Made by a program: the position numbers and the translations under genes. DNA of 64,000 bases, taken from assembly GCA_020723845.1 (NCBI GenBank), contig DYIC01000002.1:24050-88049 (forward strand), in the 5' to 3' direction. A model generated the notes under the pieces. That model saw only the letters and a list, made by a program, of their open reading frames with translations. It did no database searches and was not told the DNA's origin. This document shows positions 41,022 through 50,700 of this stretch, piece by piece. The DNA is from Hydrogenophaga sp. (GTDB lineage: Bacteria > Pseudomonadota > Gammaproteobacteria > Burkholderiales > Burkholderiaceae_C). Numbering within the stretch: position 1 is the first letter of the stretch; each line of letters opens with the position of its first letter.

Positions 41022-41047
41022 AGGCGCTCACACCGAGCGCCTTTTTT
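41022..41047 (+). terminator. rho-independent terminator after rpoZ
   Basis: Eight-base stem AGGCGCTC / GAGCGCCT (41022-41029 and 41035-41042), five-base loop, then six T (41042-41047). It ends only 15 bases before the spoT GTG. Confidence 0.88.
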
Positions 41048-41062
41048 GTTTACATTAGCAGG

Positions 41063-43354
41063 GTGAGTGTCGAAACCCTAAGCTTAGCCGTTGGCACCTC
41101 ATTCGGCGCCCGTCCGCCCGCCACGCCCCCTCAGGCAGCGGCGAGTGCGGCAGCGGCCAGCTTTGCGGCACTCGAGTCCCGGCTGGGTTATCTGTCCGCG
41201 CACGAGGTCGAGCAGGTACGCCAGGCGTACCGCTTCGCCGACCAGGCCCACCTGGGCCAGATGCGCAAAAACGGTGACCCCTACATCACACACCCGATCG
41301 CGGTCGCGCAGCTGTGCACCGAATGGAAGCTCGACGCGCAGGCCCTGTGTGCAGCCCTGCTGCATGACGTGCTGGAGGACTGTGGCGTCTCCAAAGCCGA
41401 ATTGACCGAGCGCTTCGGCGCCGCGGTTGCCGACCTGGTCGATGGCCTGACCAAGCTGGACAAGCTGGCGTTCGATAGCCGCGAGCAAGGCCAGGCGGAG
41501 TCGTTTCGCAAAATGCTGCTGGCCATGGCGCGCGACGTGCGCGTCATCCTCATCAAGCTGGCCGACCGGCTGCACAACATGCGCACCATGGGCGACATGC
41601 CGCGCCACAAATGGGCGCGCATCGCACGCGAGACGCTCGACATCTACGCCCCGATCGCGCACCGTCTCGGGCTCAACAATCTCTATCGCGAGCTGCAGGA
41701 CCTGGCGTTTCGCTACCTGCATCCTTGGCGCTACCAGGCGCTGTCCAAGGCCCTGGCGCGCTCGCGTGCACGTCGCCACGACTTGATCGCTCGCGTGCAA
41801 GGCGAGGTCGAGGCCGCGTTTCGCGACAGCGGCCTGGATGTGCACATCACCGGGCGCGAAAAAACCCTGTACTCCATCTACCGCAAGATGGATACCAAAC
41901 ACCTGTCATTCGCACAGGTGACCGACATCTACGGCTTTCGCATCATCGTCCCGCAGGTGCTGGACTGCTACACCGCGCTGGGCGTGTTGCACCAGCTCTA
42001 CAAGCCCCTGCCGGGCAAGTTTCGGGACTACATCGCCATCCCCAAGGTCAACGGCTACCAGTCGCTGCACACGACGCTGGTCGGGCCGTTCGGCACGGCA
42101 ATCGAATTTCAGCTGCGCACGCCCACCATGGATGTGGTGGCTGAATCCGGCATCGCCGCGCACTGGCTGTACAAGGTCGGTGAGGCGGGAGACGCCTCGG
42201 CACAGACGCTCAACGCGCAGTGGCTGCAGTCGCTGCTCGACATCCAGCAAGAGACCAAGGATTCGGGCGAATTCTGGGACCACGTGCGCATCGACCTCTT
42301 TCCGGACTCCGTCTACGTCTTCACGCCCAAGAGCAAGATCCTGGCGCTGCCCCGGGGGGCCACGGCGGTCGACTTCGCCTACGCCATCCACAGCGACGTC
42401 GGCCACCGCGCCATCGGTGCCACGGTCAATGGCGAGCAGGTACCGCTGCGCACCGAACTGCACAACGGCGACGTGGTGGAAATCACCACCTCGCCGCACG
42501 CCAAACCCAACCCTGCGTGGCTCGGTTTCGTCAAGACCGGCCGCGCGCGCTCCAAGATCCGTCATTACCTCAAGACGCTGGCCCAAGAAGAATCGCGCGC
42601 CTTGGGCGAGCGCCTGCTGCAACAGGCGTTGCGCGCGGAAGGTATTCCCAACCTGCCGACGGAGGACGCGGCGGGTCAGCCGATCTGGGACAAGCTGCTG
42701 CGCTTCACCGGTAACCGCACGCGCGACGAGCTGTTGATCGACATCGGCCTCGGGCGCCGCATCGCGGGCATGGTGGGAAAGAAGCTCGCCGCGCTGATGG
42801 CCGAAGCCGGCACTCGCCCCGACGTGCTGCTCATCAGCCAGGAGCGCTTTGGCACCCCGACCGAGGACCAACCCAGCCAGGGCGTGGTCACGCTCGATGG
42901 CAGTGAAGGCGCGTCCGTGGTCTACGCGCCGTGCTGCCGGCCGATCCCCGGTGACCGCATCGTCGGCTACCTGGGCCGCGGTGAGGGGCTGGCCGTGCAC
43001 ACCGAGGACTGCCCGGTCGTGCGCCGGCTGCTGCACCGCGACCGCGAACGTTTTCTCGAAGTCGAGTGGGCCGAGGATCTCACCCGCCCGTTCGAGTCGA
43101 CGGTCGTCGTGACCGTCAGCAACGGCAAAGGTGTGCTGGCGCGTGTGGCGGCCGCCATCGCCACCGCTGAAGCCGACATCACCCACATCCACATGGGTGA
43201 CGAGGCCGCCCAGTCCACCACCGAGCTGCGCTTCACGATCGCGGTGCGCGACCGCGTGCATCTGGCGCAGGTCTTGCGACAGCTGCGCCGCACGCCATCG
43301 GTGTTGCGTGCGCAGCGCCAGCGGCCCGCGCGATCGGCCGACGCCGGCCAGTGA
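41063..43354 (+). CDS. spoT: bifunctional (p)ppGpp synthetase/hydrolase SpoT/Rel
   Basis: Makes and degrades (p)ppGpp. 763 residues from a GTG start. HD hydrolase domain intact: ITHPIAVAQL, LLHDVLED (His101-Asp102), LIKLADRLHNMRTM; synthetase domain with GREKTLYSIYRKM, DIYGFRIIV, YIAIPKVNGYQSLHTT; TGS domain (about 410-475, VFTPKSKILALPRGATAVDFAYAIH); and a C-terminal ACT domain (about 680-750). N-terminal 35 residues are an Ala-rich extension. No Shine-Dalgarno of normal spacing precedes the GTG. greB is convergent. Confidence 0.96.
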   Translation: MSVETLSLAVGTSFGARPPATPPQAAASAAAASFAALESRLGYLSAHEVEQVRQAYRFADQAHLGQMRKNGDPYITHPIAVAQLCTEWKLDAQALCAALLHDVLEDCGVSKAELTERFGAAVADLVDGLTKLDKLAFDSREQGQAESFRKMLLAMARDVRVILIKLADRLHNMRTMGDMPRHKWARIARETLDIYAPIAHRLGLNNLYRELQDLAFRYLHPWRYQALSKALARSRARRHDLIARVQGEVEAAFRDSGLDVHITGREKTLYSIYRKMDTKHLSFAQVTDIYGFRIIVPQVLDCYTALGVLHQLYKPLPGKFRDYIAIPKVNGYQSLHTTLVGPFGTAIEFQLRTPTMDVVAESGIAAHWLYKVGEAGDASAQTLNAQWLQSLLDIQQETKDSGEFWDHVRIDLFPDSVYVFTPKSKILALPRGATAVDFAYAIHSDVGHRAIGATVNGEQVPLRTELHNGDVVEITTSPHAKPNPAWLGFVKTGRARSKIRHYLKTLAQEESRALGERLLQQALRAEGIPNLPTEDAAGQPIWDKLLRFTGNRTRDELLIDIGLGRRIAGMVGKKLAALMAEAGTRPDVLLISQERFGTPTEDQPSQGVVTLDGSEGASVVYAPCCRPIPGDRIVGYLGRGEGLAVHTEDCPVVRRLLHRDRERFLEVEWAEDLTRPFESTVVVTVSNGKGVLARVAAAIATAEADITHIHMGDEAAQSTTELRFTIAVRDRVHLAQVLRQLRRTPSVLRAQRQRPARSADAGQ

Positions 43355-43390
43355 CGCGCGCACACGGCACGACTGGCGCTGCGGCGACGC

Positions 43391-43960
43391 TCAAGACGGT
43401 GTGCCACCGTCAGGCGCGGGGTACTGCACGCGCACGATTTCGAGCACCTCCACCCCGGCGGGCGTGCGCAAGCGCACCTCGTCGCCTTCGCGCGCCTTGA
43501 GCAGCGCCTGGGCGACGGGCGAAATCCAGCTCACTTGGCCCTGGCGGCTGTCCGCCTCGTCGATGCCGAGGATGGTCACCGTCTCTTCGCTGCCATCGGC
43601 GCGGGCGAAGGTGACCGTGGCGCCAAAAAACACCTGGTCCTTGCCGTGGTGCACGCTGGGATCGACGACCTCGGCGCGCTCGAGCCGCTTGGTCAGAAAA
43701 CGGATGCGGCGATCGATCTCGCGCAGGCGCTTCTTGCCGTAGAGGTAGTCGCCGTTTTCCGAGCGGTCGCCGTTGCTGGCCGCCCAGGACACGGTTTCGA
43801 CCACGCGCGGCCGCTCCTCGTCGATGAGGTGCATCAGCTCCGCGCGCAGCCGGGCGTAACCCGCGGGCGTCATGTAGTTGCGGCTGCCCTGGGGCAGGCG
43901 CGCCTCGGGCAGATCGTCCTCGTCGTCGGTGTCGAGTTCCTTGGTGAATGCCTTGCTCAT
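43391..43960 (-). CDS. greB: transcription elongation factor GreB
   Basis: Stimulates RNA cleavage by backtracked RNA polymerase. 189 residues; N-terminal coiled coil (about 30-95) with the tip residues of SNGDRSENGDYLYGKKRLREIDRRIRFLTKRL (Asp and Glu present), then the C-terminal FKBP-like domain. The acidic N-terminal extension before MTPAGYARLRAEL is longer than in E. coli. ATG at 43960 gives MSKAFTKE, which fits the family. Convergent with spoT. Confidence 0.95.
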   Translation of the reverse strand: MSKAFTKELDTDDEDDLPEARLPQGSRNYMTPAGYARLRAELMHLIDEERPRVVETVSWAASNGDRSENGDYLYGKKRLREIDRRIRFLTKRLERAEVVDPSVHHGKDQVFFGATVTFARADGSEETVTILGIDEADSRQGQVSWISPVAQALLKAREGDEVRLRTPAGVEVLEIVRVQYPAPDGGTPS

Positions 43961-44022
43961 GGGGCGAACCTTACACCAGCGCCAGCCGATCGGCGCGGCG
44001 CGCGGCTTGCTACCATCACGCC

Positions 44023-47000
44023 ATGCCAACCAACCACAGGGAGAACCCCAGCACCGACGCCGTCAGCGGCCCGGGTAGCCGCCCCCACGGTGGCGCGCCG
44101 GCCTCCGGCCTGGTGGTGGTGCACGGCAACCGGGCCGAGCGCCTGCTCGAGGTGGCGCTGCAGTGGAACCGGCAACAGCCCCTACCGCCGCTGGACAACG
44201 ACGTCTGGCTCGTGCCGTCGCACGGCGTGGGGCAGTGGATCCGGCAGACCATGGCTGCCGCGCCGGGCGGCATCGCCGCCGGGGTCGAGTGGCTGTTGCC
44301 CGCGCAATGGCTGTGGCAAGCCTACCGCGCGGTGCTCGGCACCGACGCCGTGCCCGACACCCCGGTGCTGGCCGAAGGGCCACTGACGTGGCGCCTGTGG
44401 CGCCTGTTGCCCACCTTGACGGACGAACCCTTTGCCCCCCTGCGCGCCTATCTGGCCAACGACACGGACGGCCGCAAGCGCGGACAACTGGCGCACCGGC
44501 TGGCCGACCTGTACGACCAGTACCAGGTCTACCGCGCCGACTGGCTGGCCGACTGGGCAGCGGGCCGCGACCAGTGGCGCGACGCTCACGGCCGCGCACA
44601 CCCGCTGGCCCCGGAGCAGCAGTGGCAGTCCGCCTTGTGGCGGCGCATCCGCGCCGACCTCGGCGCCGACGCCCAATCCATCCCCAGTGCCAGCCGCGCC
44701 GACATTCATGCAGCCTTTATGGCCGCTGCCCTTGCAGGATGCGGCGAGCGCCCCCCGGGGCTGCCCTCGCGGCTGACCGTCTTTGGGCTCAGCGCGCTGC
44801 CGCCACCCGTGCTGGAGGCGCTGGCCGTGGCGGCACGTTGGCTGCCCATCTTGGTCTGCGTGCTCAACCCGTGTCAGTATTACTGGGCCGACACCGTCCC
44901 CGACGCGGCCTGGCTGGCCCGCATCGACGCGCGTTGGCGCGAACGCGCAGCGCGCCGCCCCGGCAGCCCCGCACAGCTGGACGAAGGCACGCTCGCCCAA
45001 CACAGCCACCCGCTGCTTGCGGCCTGGGGCCGCCAGGGGCGCGACTTCATTGCGCTGCTGCAGGCGCACGAAGACCGGCCGCTGCGCGATGCGCTGGATG
45101 CGCAGCTGCGCGCGTGGGGCAACCGTGTCGACCTGTTCGACGCGCTGCCAGACGGCGCCGAAGCGGCGTCCGAGCGCGCCACGCTGCTGGCCCAGCTGCA
45201 AGACGACATCCTGCATGGCCGTCCGCTGGCCGAGACACGGCAGCGCTGGTCAGCGGTCGATCCCACCCGCGACGATTCGCTGCGCTTTCACGTCTGCCAC
45301 ACCGCGCTGCGCGAGGTGGAGGTGCTGCACGATCAGGTGCTGGCCGAGCTGCACCGCGACCCGACGCTGCAGCCGCGCGACATTCTGGTGATGGTGCCGG
45401 ACGTGGCCGTTTATGCACCGCTGTTTCACGCCGTCTTCGGCCGCATCCCGCGCCACGATCCGCGCCATGTGCCCTACACTATCAGCGACTGGGTCGAAGA
45501 CGCCGGCACGCGCCTGCAGCAAGCCGTCGCCGAGCTGCTGGCGCTGCCGCGCAGACGCCTGGGCGCGAGCGAGGTGCTGGGCTGGCTCGACGTGCCAGCG
45601 TTCGCGCGCCGCTTCCGGATCACCCTCGACCAGCGCGAACGGCTGCAGCGCTGGATCGCCGACGCTGGCATCCGCTGGGGAATCGACGTCGCCCACCGCG
45701 TGCAGCTGGGCCTGGTGGATCCGGCCGATGCGCACGCGGCGCGGCTGAGCTGGCGCGACGGCCTGCAGCGGCTCTGGCTGGGCTATGTCCTCGGCCCCGA
45801 CGACACCGAATGGCGCGGCAGCGTGCCCGTGGGCGGCGTCTCGCCGCTGGAAGTCGACGGCATCGAGCGCCTGCAAACCGTGATCGATACCCTGCAGCGG
45901 CTGACGCACAGCCTGGCCACACCGACCGACGCGGCTGCTTGGGTGCCGCGGCTGCTGGCGTTGCTCGACGACTGCTTCGACGTCGACGCCCCCCAGGCCG
46001 ACCCCGCGGAAGTGCGCGCGCTGCAACGGCTGCGCAGCGCGGCGCTGGAGTGGGGCCTGGAGGCCGCTGCCGCCGGGTCAGAACCACTGCCCTTGGCCGT
46101 GGTGGCCGAAGCGTGGCTCGCGCGCGCCGCCCTGCCCCCGCCACGGCAGCGCTTTCTCAACGGCACGCTCACCGTCGCGACGCTGCTGCCCATGCGGGCG
46201 GTGCCGTTTCGCGTCATCCACCTGCTGGGCATGGACGATGCGTCCTACCCGCGGCGGCACACGGCGGACGACTTCGACCTCATGGCCTTGCACCCACGCC
46301 CGGGTGACCGGCAGCGCCGCCACGAGGACCAGTACCTGTTTCTGGAGGCCTTGCTGTCGGCGCGCGAGCGGCTGACGTTGTCGTGGGTGGGTCACAGCCC
46401 GGTGGACGACGGCGAGCGCGCCCCGTCCGCGCTGGTCGCACAGCTGCGCCAGCACATCGCCGCCGGCTGGCGGCTGACCGGGTGCGACCGGGACGATGCT
46501 GGGGACGCGCTGCTGGCGGCGCTGACCACCCGGCACCGCCTGCAGCCCTTCGATGCGGCCTACTTTCCCGCCACGCCCGACCCCCGGCAGCCGCCCCCGC
46601 CCGGCCTGCCGTGGTTCAGCTACGCGCACGAGTGGCTGCCCGCGCGCCAGCCGCGCGACGACGCCGCGACACTGCCGCCGTGGACACCCGACGCCCCGCT
46701 GGACACCGCCCAGCTCGGCGCCTTCTTGCGCAACCCGGCACGGGCGTTCTTTCAACAGCGCCTGCGCGTCCATTTGGCCGACGCGGCACCGGCCGATGAC
46801 GACCGCGACATCCTCGAACCCGACGGCCTGAGCCGCTGGCGCATGGATACGGCGTGGGTGGCGGCCGTGGTGCGTCAGGCGCGCGCCGGTGCGCCGCTCA
46901 AGGCCGCGCTGGCCGCAGCCGAGGCCGTCTGGCGTCGCGCCATCGCCCGTGGCGAGTGGCCACCCGGCACGTTTGGCGACACCCTCGCCGGCGACTGGAA

Positions 47001-47703
47001 CACGCAAGCCAGGCGCGTCTGGTCCCTGGCGGGTGAATTTTTCCGCCGCCACCCCCTGGCGCAGACCCAGCCCGACTGGCTGGACGAACCTGCCCCCGGG
47101 TGCGACCCCGTGGTGCGCGTGCGCGATGCGCTCGGACCCGTCCACCGCGCCGAGGACGGCACGCGCGCGCGGCTGCTGTGGCAAGGCAGCGCCGTCATCG
47201 AGAACCCATCGGGCAACGGCGGGCAGTACCGGCTGCACACGCTCACCTCGGCCTGGGTGCAGCACCTGGCCCACCACCGCGCCGGCGGGCCACTGGCCAC
47301 CTGGGTACTCAGCCCACGCGGGGCGGTTGTGTTGTCGCCCCTGTCACCAGAGCAGGCCGATGCCGCTTGGGAGTCCCTGCTGCGCCACTGGTGGGCCGGC
47401 ATGTCTGCTCCCTGCCGGTTCGAACCCAAGAGTGCCGCCGCCTGGCTGCGCAACGAAGAACGCGCCGGTGCCCGCGCCGCGTGGCTCGCGGCGCGCCTGG
47501 TCTACGAAGGCAACGAGCACCAGCGCGGCGTGCTCGACACCGACCCCGACTGGCGGCGCGCCTGCCCCGATTTCGCCGCCCTGGCCGGGCCACTGGATGG
47601 TGCCGAGCACAGCCCGCTGGCGCAGACGGCGCGCGCGCTGCTGCGGCCGCTGCGCGACGCCCTGTCATCACCCCCTCGCCACGACGCCGACGATCAGCCA
47701 TGA
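44023..47703 (+). CDS. recC: exodeoxyribonuclease V gamma subunit
   Basis: Chi-recognising subunit of RecBCD. 1226 residues, slightly longer than E. coli RecC. N-terminal LVVVHGNRAERLLEVA, LVPSHGVGQWIRQTMA, the mid-protein FHVCHTALREVEVLHDQVLAEL and PYTISDW blocks, LLGMDDASYPRRHTADDFDLM and the C-terminal inactive-nuclease-like region. An N-terminal extension of about 28 residues precedes the conserved part. ATGA overlap with recB. First gene of recCBD; ptrA (inserted in enterics) is absent. Confidence 0.95.
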   Translation: MPTNHRENPSTDAVSGPGSRPHGGAPASGLVVVHGNRAERLLEVALQWNRQQPLPPLDNDVWLVPSHGVGQWIRQTMAAAPGGIAAGVEWLLPAQWLWQAYRAVLGTDAVPDTPVLAEGPLTWRLWRLLPTLTDEPFAPLRAYLANDTDGRKRGQLAHRLADLYDQYQVYRADWLADWAAGRDQWRDAHGRAHPLAPEQQWQSALWRRIRADLGADAQSIPSASRADIHAAFMAAALAGCGERPPGLPSRLTVFGLSALPPPVLEALAVAARWLPILVCVLNPCQYYWADTVPDAAWLARIDARWRERAARRPGSPAQLDEGTLAQHSHPLLAAWGRQGRDFIALLQAHEDRPLRDALDAQLRAWGNRVDLFDALPDGAEAASERATLLAQLQDDILHGRPLAETRQRWSAVDPTRDDSLRFHVCHTALREVEVLHDQVLAELHRDPTLQPRDILVMVPDVAVYAPLFHAVFGRIPRHDPRHVPYTISDWVEDAGTRLQQAVAELLALPRRRLGASEVLGWLDVPAFARRFRITLDQRERLQRWIADAGIRWGIDVAHRVQLGLVDPADAHAARLSWRDGLQRLWLGYVLGPDDTEWRGSVPVGGVSPLEVDGIERLQTVIDTLQRLTHSLATPTDAAAWVPRLLALLDDCFDVDAPQADPAEVRALQRLRSAALEWGLEAAAAGSEPLPLAVVAEAWLARAALPPPRQRFLNGTLTVATLLPMRAVPFRVIHLLGMDDASYPRRHTADDFDLMALHPRPGDRQRRHEDQYLFLEALLSARERLTLSWVGHSPVDDGERAPSALVAQLRQHIAAGWRLTGCDRDDAGDALLAALTTRHRLQPFDAAYFPATPDPRQPPPPGLPWFSYAHEWLPARQPRDDAATLPPWTPDAPLDTAQLGAFLRNPARAFFQQRLRVHLADAAPADDDRDILEPDGLSRWRMDTAWVAAVVRQARAGAPLKAALAAAEAVWRRAIARGEWPPGTFGDTLAGDWNTQARRVWSLAGEFFRRHPLAQTQPDWLDEPAPGCDPVVRVRDALGPVHRAEDGTRARLLWQGSAVIENPSGNGGQYRLHTLTSAWVQHLAHHRAGGPLATWVLSPRGAVVLSPLSPEQADAAWESLLRHWWAGMSAPCRFEPKSAAAWLRNEERAGARAAWLAARLVYEGNEHQRGVLDTDPDWRRACPDFAALAGPLDGAEHSPLAQTARALLRPLRDALSSPPRHDADDQP

Positions 47704-50700
47704 GCACCGTGCACGACCTGCGATCCATCGGGGACTTTCCGCTGCAGGGCAGCCAGCTCATCGAAGCCAGCGCCGGCACCGGCAAAACCTGGACCATCGC
47801 CATGCTTTACCTGCGGCTGGTGCTGGGGCCACATCCGGGCGCGGCGGCCATCGAGCGGGCGCTGCACCCGCGCGAGATTCTGGTCGTCACCTTCACCGAC
47901 GCCGCGACCCAGGAGCTGAAAAACCGCATCCGGCAGCGCCTGGCCGAGGCGGCCTCGGTCTTTCGCGACGGGCAGCGCGACCCCGACGCCTGGCCCGAAG
48001 CGCTGCAGCCCATCGCCGCGCTGCGCGCCCTGTACCCACCAACGGACTGGCCGGCGCTGGCCCAGCGGTTGCAATATGCCGCCGACGCGATGGACGAAGC
48101 CGCCATCGCCACCCTGCACGGCTGGTGCCAGCGCGTACTGCGCGAGCAGGCATTCGCCAGCGGCACGCCGTTCACGCTCACGCTCGTGCCCGACCCAGCC
48201 GACGCCATCGAGGAAGCGGCCGCCGACCTGTGGCGCCTGCAAATCCAGCCGCTGCCTGCAGAGTTGGCCCGCTGGGTAGCGCAGACCTGGACCGGCCCGC
48301 AGGCGCTGGCGGCCGAGGTGCGCCCACTGCTGCCCCACGCCGACCGCTGGCACGCCACCGACCCACCGCTGGCCGACACCCCGGTCGCCGAGGGACTGGC
48401 ACGCGCCCTGGACGCGCGCCAGGCGGCGCTCGTCGCGCTCAAGACACCCTGGGTGTCGCACGCGCAAGCCGCGCTGGAGGCGCTCGACGCCGGCATCCTG
48501 CCCAAAACACTGGGACGGCGCAGCGACGTCGAGCGCTGGCTGAACACCCTGCAGCGCTGGGCGCAGGATCCGGACGACGACCAACCCCCGAAACTGGGCA
48601 CGGGCCTCGGGCGCTTGCGCCGCGACTGGCTGCAGGCCCAGTATCCGGACGGTGCCATCCCCCCCGCGGTCGCCGCGCTGGCGATCTGGGATGGCATCCC
48701 CGCGCTGCTCGAGGCGTTGCCGCGCCTGCCCTCGCCGCTGGGCTGGCTGTGGCGCCACGCGGCCGTTTGGGTGCAGCGCCGCATCGCCGAGCAATGGGCG
48801 CAGCGCGACCAGGTGGACTTCGACGGCTTGCTGCGCCGCCTGGCCCAGGCCTTGGATGGCCCCACTGGCGCGGCACTGGCGGCGCGCGCGCGCGCGCGCT
48901 GGCCGGTCGCGCTGGTGGACGAATTTCAGGACACCGACCCCACCCAGCTGCACATCCTCGACCGCATCTACACCCTGGCGCAGCCGGCGCCCCATACCGC
49001 CCTCATCCTCATCGGCGACCCCAAGCAAGCCATCTACGCCTTTCGGCAAGCCGACATCCACAGTTACCTGTTGGCGCGCCGCGCGTGCAGCGGGCGGCTG
49101 TGGCGGCTCGACACCAACCGCCGCTCCAGCGCCGACATGGTCGCCGCGGTCAACCACGTCTTTGACCACGCGCAGGCGCGGCGGGCCGAGGGGGCGTTTC
49201 TGTTTCGCCGCGGGGACGACGATCCGCTGCCCTTCGTGCCCGTGCAGGCCGAGGGGCGAGCACCCCCATGGACGCGGGGGCCCGGCGGCCCTGCGCTGCC
49301 CGCGCTGATCCTGGCGCACGTGCGGCCAGGCGCTGAGCCGTGGTCGAAAGAGCGCCTGCGCGACGCCGTGGCCGACGCCTGCGCCAACCAAGTGGTGCAG
49401 TGGTTGCAACAGGCCAGCGAACACCGGCTGGGCTGGTCGACCGGCGAGGGCTGGCGGCCCCTGCGCCCTGCCGACATCGCCATCCTGGTCAACGACCGGT
49501 ACGAGGCGCAGGCGCTGCAGCGGGCGCTGCGCCAGCGCGGCCTGGCCAGCGTCTATCGGTCCGACCGGGAGTCGGTCTACGCCAGCCCTGAAGCCGAAGA
49601 CCTGGCGCACTGGCTGCACGCCTGTGCCCACCCGCGCGACGGCGACGCCATCCGGGCCGCGCTGGCCACCGCCAGCCTGGATCTGACGCCTGCCGACATC
49701 GAGCGTCTGACCAGCGACGATGGTGCATGGGAGCAGACGATCGAGCGCTTCGAGCGCTACCACGACCTGTGGCAGCGCCACGGCGTGCTGCCCGCCGTGC
49801 GCGCGTTGCTGCATGACTTCCAGGTGCCGCAGCGCCTGCTGGCACGCGCTGGCGAGCACAGCGGTGAGCGCACCCTGACCAACCTGCTGCACCTGGCCGA
49901 GCTGCTGCAGCACATCGCCGCCCCGCTGGCGGGCGCCCCGCATGGCATGGCCACCGTTTGGCAACACTTGCAACGCGCGCGCCAGCGGGCGCTGCGCGGC
50001 ACCGCCGCCGCGGGCGACGACAGCGCCACGGCGCAGCTGCGCCTGGACAGCGAGCGCGAGCGCATCCCCATCGTCACCGTGCACAAATCCAAGGGGCTCG
50101 AATACCCGGTCGTGTGCTACCCCTTTGCGATGCACGCCAAATCCATCGATGGCAAGGTCTCGGGCCGCGGGGTGCGCTGCCTGACCTGGCATGACGACGA
50201 GGGTCGGCTACAGATCACCCTGAGCGACGAGGGCGAGCGCTGGACACACGCGGTCGAGCGCGCCGATGCCGAGCGCCGCGCCGAGGACGTCCGGCGGCTC
50301 TACGTGGCGCTGACACGCGCGCGCCACGCCACCTGGGTAGGACTGGCGGCCACGGACACGCTGCCCACCAGCGCCCTGGGCCATGTGCTGGGCATCGACG
50401 CCCTGCCCGCGTCCAACGCCGACGACGGGCTCGGCGCGCGCGCCCAGGCGCTGGCCCAGGGCTGTGCGGTCATCGCCGTCCAGACCTGGGACGCCGCGCA
50501 GCCGACACTGCGCTGGACACCAGCGGCAGACACGCCGGGTGCCAACGACGCCCCCACCCCGGTGGCCGCCCGCATCGCGCCGTCCTCGCCACGGCCTCTC
50601 TGGTGGATCGCCAGCTACACCGCGCTGCTCGCCCCAACGGGCGAGGACGCCGGGGATGCCGCCCCCTCCTACCCGACCGCCGCATCGGATTCGGCGCGCG

